Below, piece after piece: positions 47,601 through 59,600 of a stretch of DNA of 64,000 bases. The notes beneath the pieces were generated by a model. That model saw nothing but the letters and a program-made list of their open reading frames with translations, made no database searches and was not told the DNA's origin. The translations under genes were made by a program, and so were the position numbers. The DNA comes from Haemonchus contortus (Eukaryota > Nematoda > Chromadorea > Rhabditida > Trichostrongylidae), in NCBI GenBank assembly GCA_000469685.2, contig LS997565.1, positions 38,307,519-38,371,518 on the forward strand, in the 5' to 3' direction. Positions within the stretch are counted from its first letter, which is position 1. Each line of letters begins with the position of its first letter.

Positions 47601-50600
47601 GTATTTTCAACAAATGTGTGAATTACTGTATTTCTGTGAAATGCAAAATGTCTACTTTTATTGAACCCTATCGAATGCATTCTCTTCGTTTGGAATGGTT
47701 CAATACTGCCAAGAAAGTATTTACTCTAAAATTTAGATTTTCAACAACTTTAATTGGACTGGAAGTTCATTAAGATTCCTGAGGATATTTTTCCGACCGC
47801 GAGTTCTCAGTACATGCCCTTTATGGGTGTAAGCCACCGAACGCTACCTTGATGAGTGAGCACAGACAAGCTGAAACATACGTGTTTCCCCCTCTCAAGT
47901 GAACTTACCCACTCGATTCAACTGAATTCCAATTTCCAACAATGTTGGTAACACTTCGCCGTCGCATAAAACCATCAATTGTTGCAGCGGGGTTGGCGAA
48001 AGAACTTGACCGCAGATATGAAGTTTAGTAGCACCTGTCAAAAAGCGACTACCCAGCTAGAGAAGGGTTCATTGAGAGTTAGCTTTCAAAATGCTCCGGT
48101 GGTGGTGTTGTTCGTTGACAATGAATAGTAGCTGCCAAACTTGATTTCAGGTGGTCTAGCAGCTCCAATCAGCACACGTAAGAGTTTCTGTCATTTACTC
48201 ATTTTTTCCTGCTGCTACCGTAGTTGAACACTGAGAATTGTCTGTTTCATCACAGTATCCAATGGATTAACACCTTTCTGGGAAGATTTGGAGAACAATC
48301 ACGCCGACGATGCTATTGTAAAAGAAGCAGCTAAACGGATGCTGACGGCAAATTTTATTCGGATCACTTCTACTGACAAACATGATATCCACTGTAGTGA
48401 ATTTCAGGTAGACATAAATGGTGACGACGTCGATCCACAAAAGCTTAAAGATTTTCGAGATAACGTGGTTGCACGAGTACGCGAAGATCCACTCTACTGT
48501 AACACCCAAGCATGTTTATCGAATGATGGAAAGTCGGTACGTTCAAATTGATTGAACGACCTCTCAATATTGTAAAGGGGCAGTCATACGAGCAGGCTTC
48601 GAACGCTAAAAAACCCAAATATTGGGTTACTGTTTCTTGAAACTGAAATTTGACCAGTGCTATGAAAATTAGTTAGTTTCAGGAAACTACGTCAGGAATT
48701 TTTCCGAACTCTCAACCACGCACTCAGAATAGCTTAATAGCCCCATCTATACAATACGCGATATAAAAGGACAGAGTTTTGGGTCGTTAATCGATCCCGT
48801 CTGAGGGATGCGCCCATGCATTCAACTTCCATTCAGAGTCGTAGTGTCGTATTAAATGTGATTGTGGCTTGCACAATGAACTGCGGTAGCCAGCCGATGT
48901 CAAGTCAGTGCTTATATCCTCTCAGACGAGCCTGCTACCAATTAACCGGACCCGGAGGGACGGAAGGCCTAGTCGGCCTAGGCAGATATCAATCTTGGAC
49001 TTGAACGGGGATCTTCGTGTGTGAAGTCCGCCACTTGCCACTACACCACTCTGCCTTGATGTACGATATATGTGACGGTAACCTCTAGAAACAACGAACA
49101 GGGCACGCGAAGCTGTAAAAGCAAAGAACGAAATCCTCTATTGTGGTTGCAACCAGCTCTGCTAAACATTATGTTAGATGTACGGGTGTATACTAATTAC
49201 GAGTTCAGGAAGCGACCTCCATCACTATTGAATGTGAAAGTTGAATTATACTCTCAAATAGGCAGACTCCGAATCGCAACATGCCTTTGTATCCAGCAAT
49301 GAAGAGTAAAACAATGACCGACAGTATTTCAGATGGCGACGTGGGCACGGCACCTCCATGATGTTTTCTATTTGTATGGATTGGCTTTGAATGATTCGCT
49401 AACAATGGATCCCTCTGGAGGACATGCCAACGCCTCTACCCTCACAGAGGCGATGAAACGAAGTTTTGTAGGTGTGTATTTCACAAGTTTCCCGCTTATA
49501 GAGGATTCGTTACTGATTTCTGAAAAGGTCTGTCTGCGGTACATGGTCTGAGCCGCTTTCGCGAAACTTTGAAAAGAAAAACATGGAATATGGAGCCTCC
49601 CTATTCTGACGAATGACTACTCCACATACACGATTATCCCAGCATCACAGCAACGAGCCCACCAAACTTGTAGAAGAGCCACTGAGTCTCGCTACTTCAT
49701 TTTGGCAGGCTTTCTTTGGGCTTGCATAGGACAGTAGGTGTTCATAGCCATTCCCGTTACCCCCCGTCTTCGTTCGAAATGCCGACAGACAAACTCTGAA
49801 ATTGAGAAAGTTCGTGCTTTAAGAAAGAAAAAATCTAGATCTAGCCGTAACACTTGAAACCATCTATCATCGCATGCATCGTACGTGTAGCAGTGGCCTG
49901 ATTTTCGGAAGAAACTCCCTCAAGCAATCATACTAATTATTCAAAGTGGATTCCTTGGTGTGATAAACACGATGTATTAGGTTGATGCATAATTATTGCG
50001 GATTTTTTCGCGGCTTTTTTTCTCTCGATAGAATTTGAATATTGAGTTCGAGATTTTTCTAGAAATGATCTACTTGATTTCCTCCACAAGAATATACTCA
50101 AAAAACGATCCGCATATTCGCAAAATTAGGCTTAACTACTTCGAGAAAGATTGGAAGGTGGCACAGTCATTCCGCTATCTCAATAACTCCTAGGCGATGG
50201 AACAATCAGCCAAAGCCAACAAAGAAATGGGATCTGCTCCTGAATCTGCCATATTCACCAGCAGAAACTTTTATGGATTATCTCATCAACCGTTCATCGA
50301 AAAAATGGCTAGAGAATAGGGGTTACGTCGATTTCGATGACTTTATGGCCGATGTCGAGGCATGGATCGCCCCAATGAACAAAACTTCTTCGCTTCTGGG
50401 ATCCGACTAACTAATCAATGGGAAGCAGTGCTTGACGTAGATGGTGAATAAGTTCCGGAGTGATTGTTTGAATATGTCTTTGCTTAGTATTTCTATAGTT
50501 TCTTTGAGTAAAATTTGCTGGAAAAAAATCGCAATAATTATGCATCAACCTAATATATAGAGGCAGGTAGAATGCAGGAGAAATAGAAATTATCAAAATA

Positions 50601-53600
50601 ATCGTATTTTGACCGCCAGGAAGTCATGCGTACTTTCACTAGATCACCTAACGAACGATCGCTGAAAAGTTACCGAGATCGCGGAACGCGTGGGCGACCT
50701 TCCAATCTTTCTCGATGTAGTAAAGCCTAGTTTTGCGAAAATGATGATGGTTTTTTGAGTATATTCTTGTAGAGGAAGTCAAGTAGATTATTTCTAAAGA
50801 AAACCCGAACTCAATATTCAAATTCTATCAGGAGAAAAAGAGCCGCGAAAAAATCCGCAATAATTATGCATCAACCTAATATGAAGCTCGTTATATAGGT
50901 AGTGACATTGATCTGGTTTCTGGGCTATAGGTACGTGATAGTTGTTCTCATACCAGTCATTGCAACCCCCACTGTGCTCATAAGCCTTTCACTATCACAA
51001 AAATGCTATTGCAAGCATTTGTTAGAATGCGCTCATGTGAGAGTGCTGAGTAAGCATATTTGCTGAGGTTTCTCGCTATTTGCTGTTCAATCTCACTAAT
51101 GCCCCATATTTTTGCTATAAACGCCATATCTTTGGCCCTATACTTGTTGCTTGAGGGGAAGCACAGAGGATCTTCCTGCCCCAATGATAGGTGTACTCTG
51201 CAAAGGGAGGAAGGTTCCAGAGAGATTTGAAACTAACTGAGATGAGTTGATCGCTATGCTATGCCATTTGTGTAGCTCTACTCTCTTAGCAACCAGGTTA
51301 AGTTCTGCCGTACCTGGAGGGCTCTGCTGCGGAATCTTGATCCTTTTAGGATTGACTGGATCGGTTACCATAAACGCAAATGGATCACGTATTCCATTGT
51401 TTTCGGTCTACGTCCTGGATGCAAATTTTAATCAAATCACTGCTATCAACTTCACAATCATCGATGAAATACCAGTACGTTACATGTGGAAACGTTTGCA
51501 GTTTAAACTCAATACAGCAGGACCTAGATGATTGCTAACCTTTTTCGAGGTAATGACGAAAGGCTACACAGATGAAGCAACAACTCTTTGGGGAACTCGA
51601 GGTGGCCTTCGGTAGGATTTTCAATCACGTTACCATTGCTTGAACTGATGGAGCTGTATCACAGGCCACTTGTTCGTCCAAAATGTGGCTACACGGGCAC
51701 TGATTGCCCAAAGCCATTCTGGGAGCAGTATGGCATATATGTCATGGTTGGAGGAGGGCTCACAGTAGTTTTACTGATTGTGACGGTGGTATTATTTGTT
51801 TACGCTGTGAGGTGAGGACTTTTCTGTGAAAGTTTTTATCTACTGTTACCTATACAAATCTATCAAATTGAAGAACACTGAAAGACATCATGTATGGGAG
51901 TTTTAAGGAATGGAAAAACATGTGCATTTGTCCTGGATTTCAGATTGTTTAGCAGCTTATTCGGCTAGGTGAAATCCACCCAGGTGTTCTAGACTTCCAG
52001 CTAGACTCCCAGGAGAATGGCATTTGGAAAGAGCGAACGAATCTGCTGCAATATTCGGGCTGCAATCCATGATATTATTCAGCAGAGCTCCAGTCCACGA
52101 ACAGACTTGAATTACCTTAGCACCTAATTGAGCCATCAATAAACTTGAATAGTTGATTTCGTTGCATTCGCAGGCGAAATTTTTCGTTTTTACTTTTTTT
52201 CCAGAATTCGGAAGGAAGAGGAAGAGCAGCAGCGTTTGCTATGGCAGATCCCTTCTACGAAGCTGAGAAAGCCACCAACTTCGGTACGAAATTCAGCATT
52301 TGCAGTAGCTATCCTTCAAATCAGTTTCTGCATTTTTACATTTGTCAATTCATGCCCAACTTTGGAAACTAGCGCATATAATGCTGTTCTTTGGCATAGC
52401 TCGAAACTTCGTTATCCTTCATGCTCTCAACATTATTCTGTAGAATTACGTGTTACTGTTGACTGGCTTTTAGCGAGAACTTCAACAGGAGAGCAAACGT
52501 TCTCTACAGTCGGGTCCATCGACGATTACCGGAGACTCAAGACTTACCCAATCAAATTTCGGCGAATACGAGATCTATTTTCTCGAAAATGATGCTGTTC
52601 TGACTGAAACATATCCAGCAGTTGGATTGACAGAGGATGACAAGTCCATATTTCCACAGGTATGTATCCTCATGATCTACTTATGTTAATACTACTGAAT
52701 AATCAACAAACCTAAACTTATTAGTTTGACACTGACAGCATGAAAGGAACGCTTATCAACAGCGTATCTTTCTACAATGGGTTAAGAAGGTTCCCAATTC
52801 TCAGATGGCGGTAAAATGTTTACAGATTTACTTGACTGAAAGAAAGTCGATATGGCCCTAAAGATACGGATGGAAAATGATTTTTCTTCATATGAAGAGT
52901 AGTTGTACATTCCAAGATGTGCGTTTCTGCATCTCGACGGTAGAAAGCTTTTCGACAAGGCGGGATGTAAATAATTTTGAGCGAAGTACAAGCATAAGTA
53001 AGACACTTCTGGCGCCCAAAAATTGACTAAATCAATTGCACAACCCCAACTTATCAATCGTGCATTGACACGCCTCACTGGTACAAATTCGTTAAACGTG
53101 AGCCAACGACAGCAAGAGGTGGGGAGGGGGGTGGGGGTGGCAGTCCTCCAGAGAGTTCTGTGTCAGGCGTTTAGTAGTTCCTCACGTTAGCTCAAACGCT
53201 TGTTCATGTTGTAATGCAATCAGAGCGGCTTGTTTAAAGACTTTTTGAACTTGAGAACGCAATAGAACCAGATTGGAGTGTAGGCAGACAACACCCGTCT
53301 GCATGGATTTGTATTAGGTAGAGAGCCTTCGTAGTTCCATTATCTGGGATTTTATCTGAAATGTTGATCGATTAGTGGGAGGTCTGTGAGCTCCCTCGTA
53401 ATTATGATAAAAAGTCATGACATTGTGCATGCAACTGCATGTAAAAGTAGATTCCATATGCGCATGGGCTGGGAATAGTTGGTATACGCTGAATTTTGGA
53501 ACTTATCATAAGTCTTCTTCCTCCTCATTCATATTTTCCCCTGTCTCAGTGAGCAAAAGGGTATGTTTCACATTCAGATGAGGAAATGGGACCACGATAA

Positions 53601-56600
53601 TGTTAATCGATTTATTGGGCTTTCGATTGATGGCTCCGAATATATAGCTATTTGGCGAATGTGTTCCAGAGGTACTCTACAGGTATGATTCCGAGAACAG
53701 GTCTTTTTGGTCGATCGGTTTGTTCTAGATCAGGTTTTTGAAATTCATAATGAGTTTGGTCACTGTTACAGGAGCTCATTTCAAAGGGTTCATTGTGGTT
53801 CGATCCGTTCTTCATGCTATGTATAATGAGGGATATCGCTGAGGTAAGTCGTTTCATATAGGCATTGCCATCAAGGAAACCTAAGGTACATCCATCGTAG
53901 GGTACTCGCTTCCTGCAGAACTCGATCATTGGTTGTCACGGTCGCCTCTCTTCAAACTGTTGTTTGGTGACTGATAGTTGGCAAGTTAAAATATCGGACT
54001 ATGGTACCGATTCTTTGCGAGAGAATGATCGGTTCAAGAAAAGACGTAACTTTTCAATTTTGCAAGCGTTTAACGGAAGACATTCACTCTAATGTGTCTA
54101 TTGGCAGATTTCAAAATTTTCTTCTCAGCATTTCAAAAAATTTCGAGTTATGACGGAGCAAAATGGAGCCAATCCATACTGGGTATAGTATGCTAACACT
54201 TTTTACGGTCCTGTTTAATTAGCAGCTCCGGAAACCGATTACGGTGTTCTGGAAAATAAAGATCGGACATAAGATTCACATAAGATCCAACCATCACGCA
54301 TCACCGCATTGACCGCTATAGTTTGAAGAGCATCGACAGTATCGCAAATTAGCATGTCGAGAGAAGTGCATAGTTTCCCATGCACCGTACACGGCAGTAA
54401 AGGCTTCAAGAGAGCTCGGTTAAAGGCAGTGTTTACAAAAAAAGTTAGGGTACCCTTTTTTGACGGGAATTGATAGGACTACTCTAGAATAAAGCGAAAA
54501 CAACGAAACAAGCGCAAAAAACGATGAACAAAAATAATTACAAAGGGTCAAAAAAAGAGCTGGAAAGGGGGGTTGGACGTATTTCACATTGAAAAAACGA
54601 CGGTTAGGAAGTGTTCGCGCGAAAATGCACGAACGCAACGCAATGTCCGCAATACAGACAACACATCGAAATTAACGGAGTTTCTGAAATAAAAAAAACA
54701 TTTGCATGCAATAATCTACACAAAATATGTTAAAATCTTCAATAAACTTATTGAAGTTTATTGAAGTTCAATAACTTCAATAAACTTCAATAAATCTTCA
54801 TTAACTTACGTTAAAATCTTCAATAAACAAAGTTAAAGAATGATACCGTAAAAAATTAATAACAAAAAAAAAACAAACGATACGCGAATAATAGAAATAA
54901 CAGCCGAATACTAGCCCCTGTGCGAGGCGGTCGACCAGCTGATCATTCCTGGCAATTTGCCAACCTGCGTATCGATTTTTCGCCAACTTCGCTCCAATGC
55001 GAAAGTGGTGAAGGAAAATTCGAACCCGTAGCCAGCCTAGCGAGGGGCGGAGGCATCCCGTCCCCCAAAGTTCGTGCCCTTATCGTGCCCTATCCAGCCA
55101 TTTCCGACCTAATTCCTGCACAAATGGTATCAGAGGGGCTTCGAATTCAAACCATGTGCAAATCTCCGAAACCATTTTTTCGTGAACAGTGCTTTTAAGT
55201 AGAAAAGATCATGTTAAACCGAATAGTCATAACATGAACGAGAAAAGACTCAGGTTGAATGTTCTGACATAAGGACTGTGGTAAGTAACCAAGATCAATC
55301 TACTCCTCTTCTAGCTGAGCCACTGATAACTAGCACTTGGTATGCACCTTACAAACATTTTTGAGGGACAGTATCCGACAATGAATGTATCAATAATACC
55401 TATATCAAACTTTAACTCAAGTTTCTACTGATGCTCAAAAACAAGCGTTGTCTGCTGCCCTTCCGAACCATTCATTGACGGCAGCAAATGAAATATGAAC
55501 CAAAGACACACGCTCTCTGAACGTATTTCCAGCTAATACTATAAGAAAGTTCTAGTCAACAATGGCATTTTTCCAACTCAAGTCGGATCGCTGGAAGTTT
55601 ATTAGAGCACCGATCACTAGGCTCAGCTGATTTGATTCATTCAAAATGCTTTTCTTCGGAGAATGGCACTGATTTTTATCCACCATAACTTTCTAAATTC
55701 ACTAATGAAGTGTTATCTGTGTTGACTACATGAACTACGTTTAGTCGATCTGTAATGAGTAAATCTTTCATTAAGGTCTATTATGGCTAGCTCCTGAACA
55801 TCTACGATCTCCGGAGACCTCAGTGAAAAAGTCCAAAGAGGGCGACATATATTCTTTTGCTATTGTCGCCTCTGAGGTCGTGACGCGGAAAGCGGCATGG
55901 AACCTGAATGAACGAAAAGAACGAATAGATGGTCAGATAATCAGACTGCAAGTGTTTTACCCATATTCATCCTATTGTTTCAGAGTTGCTTTATATGTTG
56001 AAAAAAGGAGGACCTGCACCACCTCGACCAGATCTCAATGTAGACGGCGAAATCAATGTGGCGGTGGTAAAGACGATTCATTCAAAAGAATTAGCCTTTA
56101 TTCGATGGTGCTGATGATTAACGTCCGGAACCTCCAAATTTGTGATATCTCGTTAGGTTCAATCATATCTGGAGCGCTGCATTAGTCTAGAGGGGAAGGT
56201 GGAACAATTCATTCTATAAGTAAACAATGCAAGGACTGCTCAGTCCCGCGAGTAAAACGGAATTTTTTGTAAGAGGCTTTGTTAATCATGTGCACAACTC
56301 ATCAGCTCTTCATTTGTACGCCAAAACAATGGGAAAGTCGGGCCCTCAGTCTTTTCTCCGGAGTGTGACCATGGTTTCTCGCGTTAGGTTGTTGAAGTGG
56401 AGTAAAGCTACAAACACCGGAAAGCGGGCTACTACTGCTCCTGCCAAATAAGCTTTATGACAACCAGCAGACCTCTCTGCTGCCATACCCACTGAGTTCC
56501 GAGTATCAGTTATACATTATACTAGAGCCTACTAGCCTGATCTTCCCACTCAATCTGACTGACCAAGGAACGATGGGGTGACCAAAAGGATGTCTTTTGA

Positions 56601-59600
56601 AGTTTAATTCCAAAGAATGATAGATATTGAACGCTAATTTCGTAAATTGTGTAAAGGAGAACTAGGTCATGTGTCAATCCATGTTTTACAGCTTCATCTT
56701 ATTCGCGACTGCTGGAATGAAAAGCCCCCAGACCGCCCAAACTGTGAAACTCTGTGCAATATGTTAAAGGTAGCGGCACTGCTCTAGTAGCAGGAGCTAG
56801 CATATGACATTTGTGTGAAGAAGACGTGAGAAATAAGTTTCTTTGAAGACGATGATGCCGGACAACAAGGCCAATTTAATGGATCATATGTTCAATATGT
56901 TGGAAGACTACACCACAACACTTGAGTTGGATGTCGAAGAGCGAACAAAGCAATTGCAGGAGGAAAAGAAGAAGGCTGACGTCCTTTTGGGAAAGATGCT
57001 GCCCAGGTATGATTGAGCTGCCTCTATCTTGTTGATCTCTCCGAGCACTTGGGACGTTTGATGCCAAAACGTGGTTACCCCATTTATTCGTGAACATCAG
57101 GAAAAGAGGCTTCGCTGCCGTTGAAAAGTAGGACTAGGACTGATATATGACAGATCGGAAGCAAAAACCCACAAGAGATTCAAAATCTCTAAAACTGATC
57201 CCTCGTCTAGTTAACTGGTGAGGTGAGAAGGATCATAGGCAGTTTGTACCGCCTTGATGGATGAGCCAGAGAAAAGTTACTGAGTCCCCAACGGGTTTGT
57301 AAGCTGTCCTCATCACACTTCTACTCCATAAATCCCCGTTTTTCGTCTTCCTTGTCTATGGAGGTGATGTAGTGGCAAGACGCACTATCTCACATGCACG
57401 GTCGCGTTCGAGTCCCTGAATGTTATCTGCCATTTCCAACCGAGCCTTCCATCCCTCCGGGTCGGTTGATTGGTACCAAACTCGTCTGGGAACATAAAAG
57501 CACTAAACTGTACATCGGCTGGCCATCGCAAACCATTGTGTAGGCCACATATGAATTCAACACGCCCCTACGATCCTGAATGAGAGTAGAATGCTGGAGC
57601 GCAAACCTCCGACGGTCTCGATTATCGCCAAAAAACTTTCTCCTCTATTTTGGATATGAAAGTGTCTCATCCAAGCCATATTTGTTTCTATCCCAATAAG
57701 ATATTTCCAGGCAAGTAGCGGATCGCTTGAAATTAGGACAAGCAGTGGAACCAGAGAGTTTCGATAGCGTCACAGTATTCTTTTCTGATGTGGTCAAATT
57801 TACTCAACTAGCTGCTAAATGCACTCCTTTTCAAGTATGTTGAGAAACTTCTTGTAGTGCCTGCAGCGCTTTGTTATTTCTCCTTCTCACTACAGGTTGT
57901 AAACCTTCTCAACGATCTCTACAACGGGTTCGATTCAATCATTGAGGATCATTCCGCATACAAGGTGATGGTTGTCAGTCAGTGGTTGATAGTTATTAGA
58001 AGGGGATTGGTGGCCTGCACTCTCATCCTCTTTCATTATTCTTGTACTCCCAGAAAATGAAGAAAAGTAGACGGTTATTGAATCAAACATACACTGGTGT
58101 GTAAAACTTAGGGACGGAAGCAACTTTCGATTACTGTACCTCTGTCAGACGACAGAGTTCGATGAAATTTAGACCATAGCAATAGACGATCATTACGGTA
58201 TTGCACAGGAAGCAATTAGCCGAAAATCGAAATAGGACGAGCAAATAAGACATTTTTATTGAAAGGTACCGATTACCCATAGTTCCTCACAACTTATCCT
58301 AGTACTTCAAAAGAAGCGACGCGGTTCCTAATGGGGTGTGTGATCACCACGGACAGCAGTAAATGCTCTGTAACGCGATCCCATAATTTCCACGAGGTTG
58401 AAAATGAGTTATTGTGGTAGGGGATTCCACTCCTCTATCAGCACAATTGACAATTGCTGGATGGTCAGTGCTGCATTTGGACGTGCTGCAATGCCTCTAC
58501 CCAGTGCATCCTACACGTGCTCACTGGGATTCAGGTCGGAGGAACGGGCAGGCCACACCATTCGCTGGATAACCTTTTGTGTCAAGAGCTCTTTCACATG
58601 AGCTGTTCGATGCGGTCGCGCACTGTTATCCATAAAAATGATTTCAGGGCTCATTGCAGCACTTAAAAGATACACATTAGGGAGGAGTTCCTTTTCACAG
58701 TAACGCCGACTGTTAAGGGTCCCACGCTCAAAAATCTGGAGGTAAGTACGGTTACGAAGCATGATGCCTCCCCATACCATAACACCTCGACCACCAGAAC
58801 GGTCAAGTTCCACAACGTTTCTGAGAGACGTGCGTGTCCCCACCTTTGGCCATGACGGTGCGTCCAGAATCACTACTCAGACTGAATCTGTTCCCATCCG
58901 AAATAAGCAAACGGCCCCATTTCTCATCGGTCCGTTCGCTATGCACCCGGCACCACCATAAACGGTCTCGCCGTTTCGCGAGGGTCGAAGGAACACAACG
59001 TAAAGGTTGTCGGGCGAAGAGACCGCAACGGTGCAGTCGTCGTGCCACTGTAGTGCGTGGGATGGCTTGCTTTGAAATCCTGTTAAATGACATTGCAATC
59101 AAAGAAGCTGACTGACGTGGATCTCTTCTTGCCTGCTGCACAATGTAGCGGTCATATCTTGGTGCAGTTGTTCTTGGCTGACCACCTCCTCTCCTTCGTG
59201 CAACAGTATCAGAGGTTCGGAATGCTCTCCGTGCACGTGAAACAACGCTGTGAGCGATACCACGTTCCTGTGCTGCACTCGTCTGAGTTCGGCCTTTTTC
59301 GAGTTTCTCGATGATCCTTCCTCGTGCCAGGTCATCCAGACGATGTCTGCGGGATAAGATGTATAGAAGGATAACACCACAGTACTTGGTAGCTACTGGC
59401 TGATTGACAAAAAAAATTCCTTTCATACCTCTCACCTGCCTCGATTTGTGCGGGTAGCCATATTTCTCGCTTTATTTGAACTATTTCTCCACGAAGGGAT
59501 GTCTAACTTCCTGTGCATAGCCGTCATAGGTCTGGCAATATAATTCCACACTTTCATTAATTTCCACCCAGTCCTCGTTGTTTTATGTTACATTATCCGT

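Larger units (their letters stand above)
41619..51611 (+). other. Cyclase ectodomain exons 1-12
   Basis: Residues 1 to about 474. After the signal peptide [11 protein letters not shown] opens the ANF-receptor-like periplasmic-binding fold, followed by [28 protein letters not shown] and MLGWGFLID, the usual order in nematode gcy ectodomains. Later landmarks are [32 protein letters not shown] and [10 protein letters not shown]. Exon 8 is only 27 bp. Several Asn-X-Ser/Thr sites suggest glycosylation. The ligand cannot be read from the sequence. Confidence 0.8.
52205..56769 (+). other. Cyclase kinase-homology domain, exons 14-22
   Basis: Residues about 523-849. [11 protein letters not shown] and [17 protein letters not shown] lead in, then [62 protein letters not shown] and [13 protein letters not shown]. 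The catalytic-loop Asp of kinases is absent (HGRL in place of HRD) and DFG reads DYG, as expected of the regulatory pseudokinase. Exon 16 (52739-52810) fits both phases but its acceptor is weak and the usual lysine-containing strand is not clearly seen. Confidence 0.8.

Noticed and set aside
52236..52592. 118-codon ORF as a separate gene
   Set aside because: Starts inside cyclase exon 14 in another frame and runs through the intron into exon 15.
53117..53140. G-quadruplex or regulatory G-tract (also poly-G near 36821-36970 and poly-C near 26257)
   Set aside because: Simple G/C runs in introns or repeats with nothing else to support a function.
58834..59314. Plus-strand frames over the Tc1-like element
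   Set aside because: Shadows of the minus-strand transposase.
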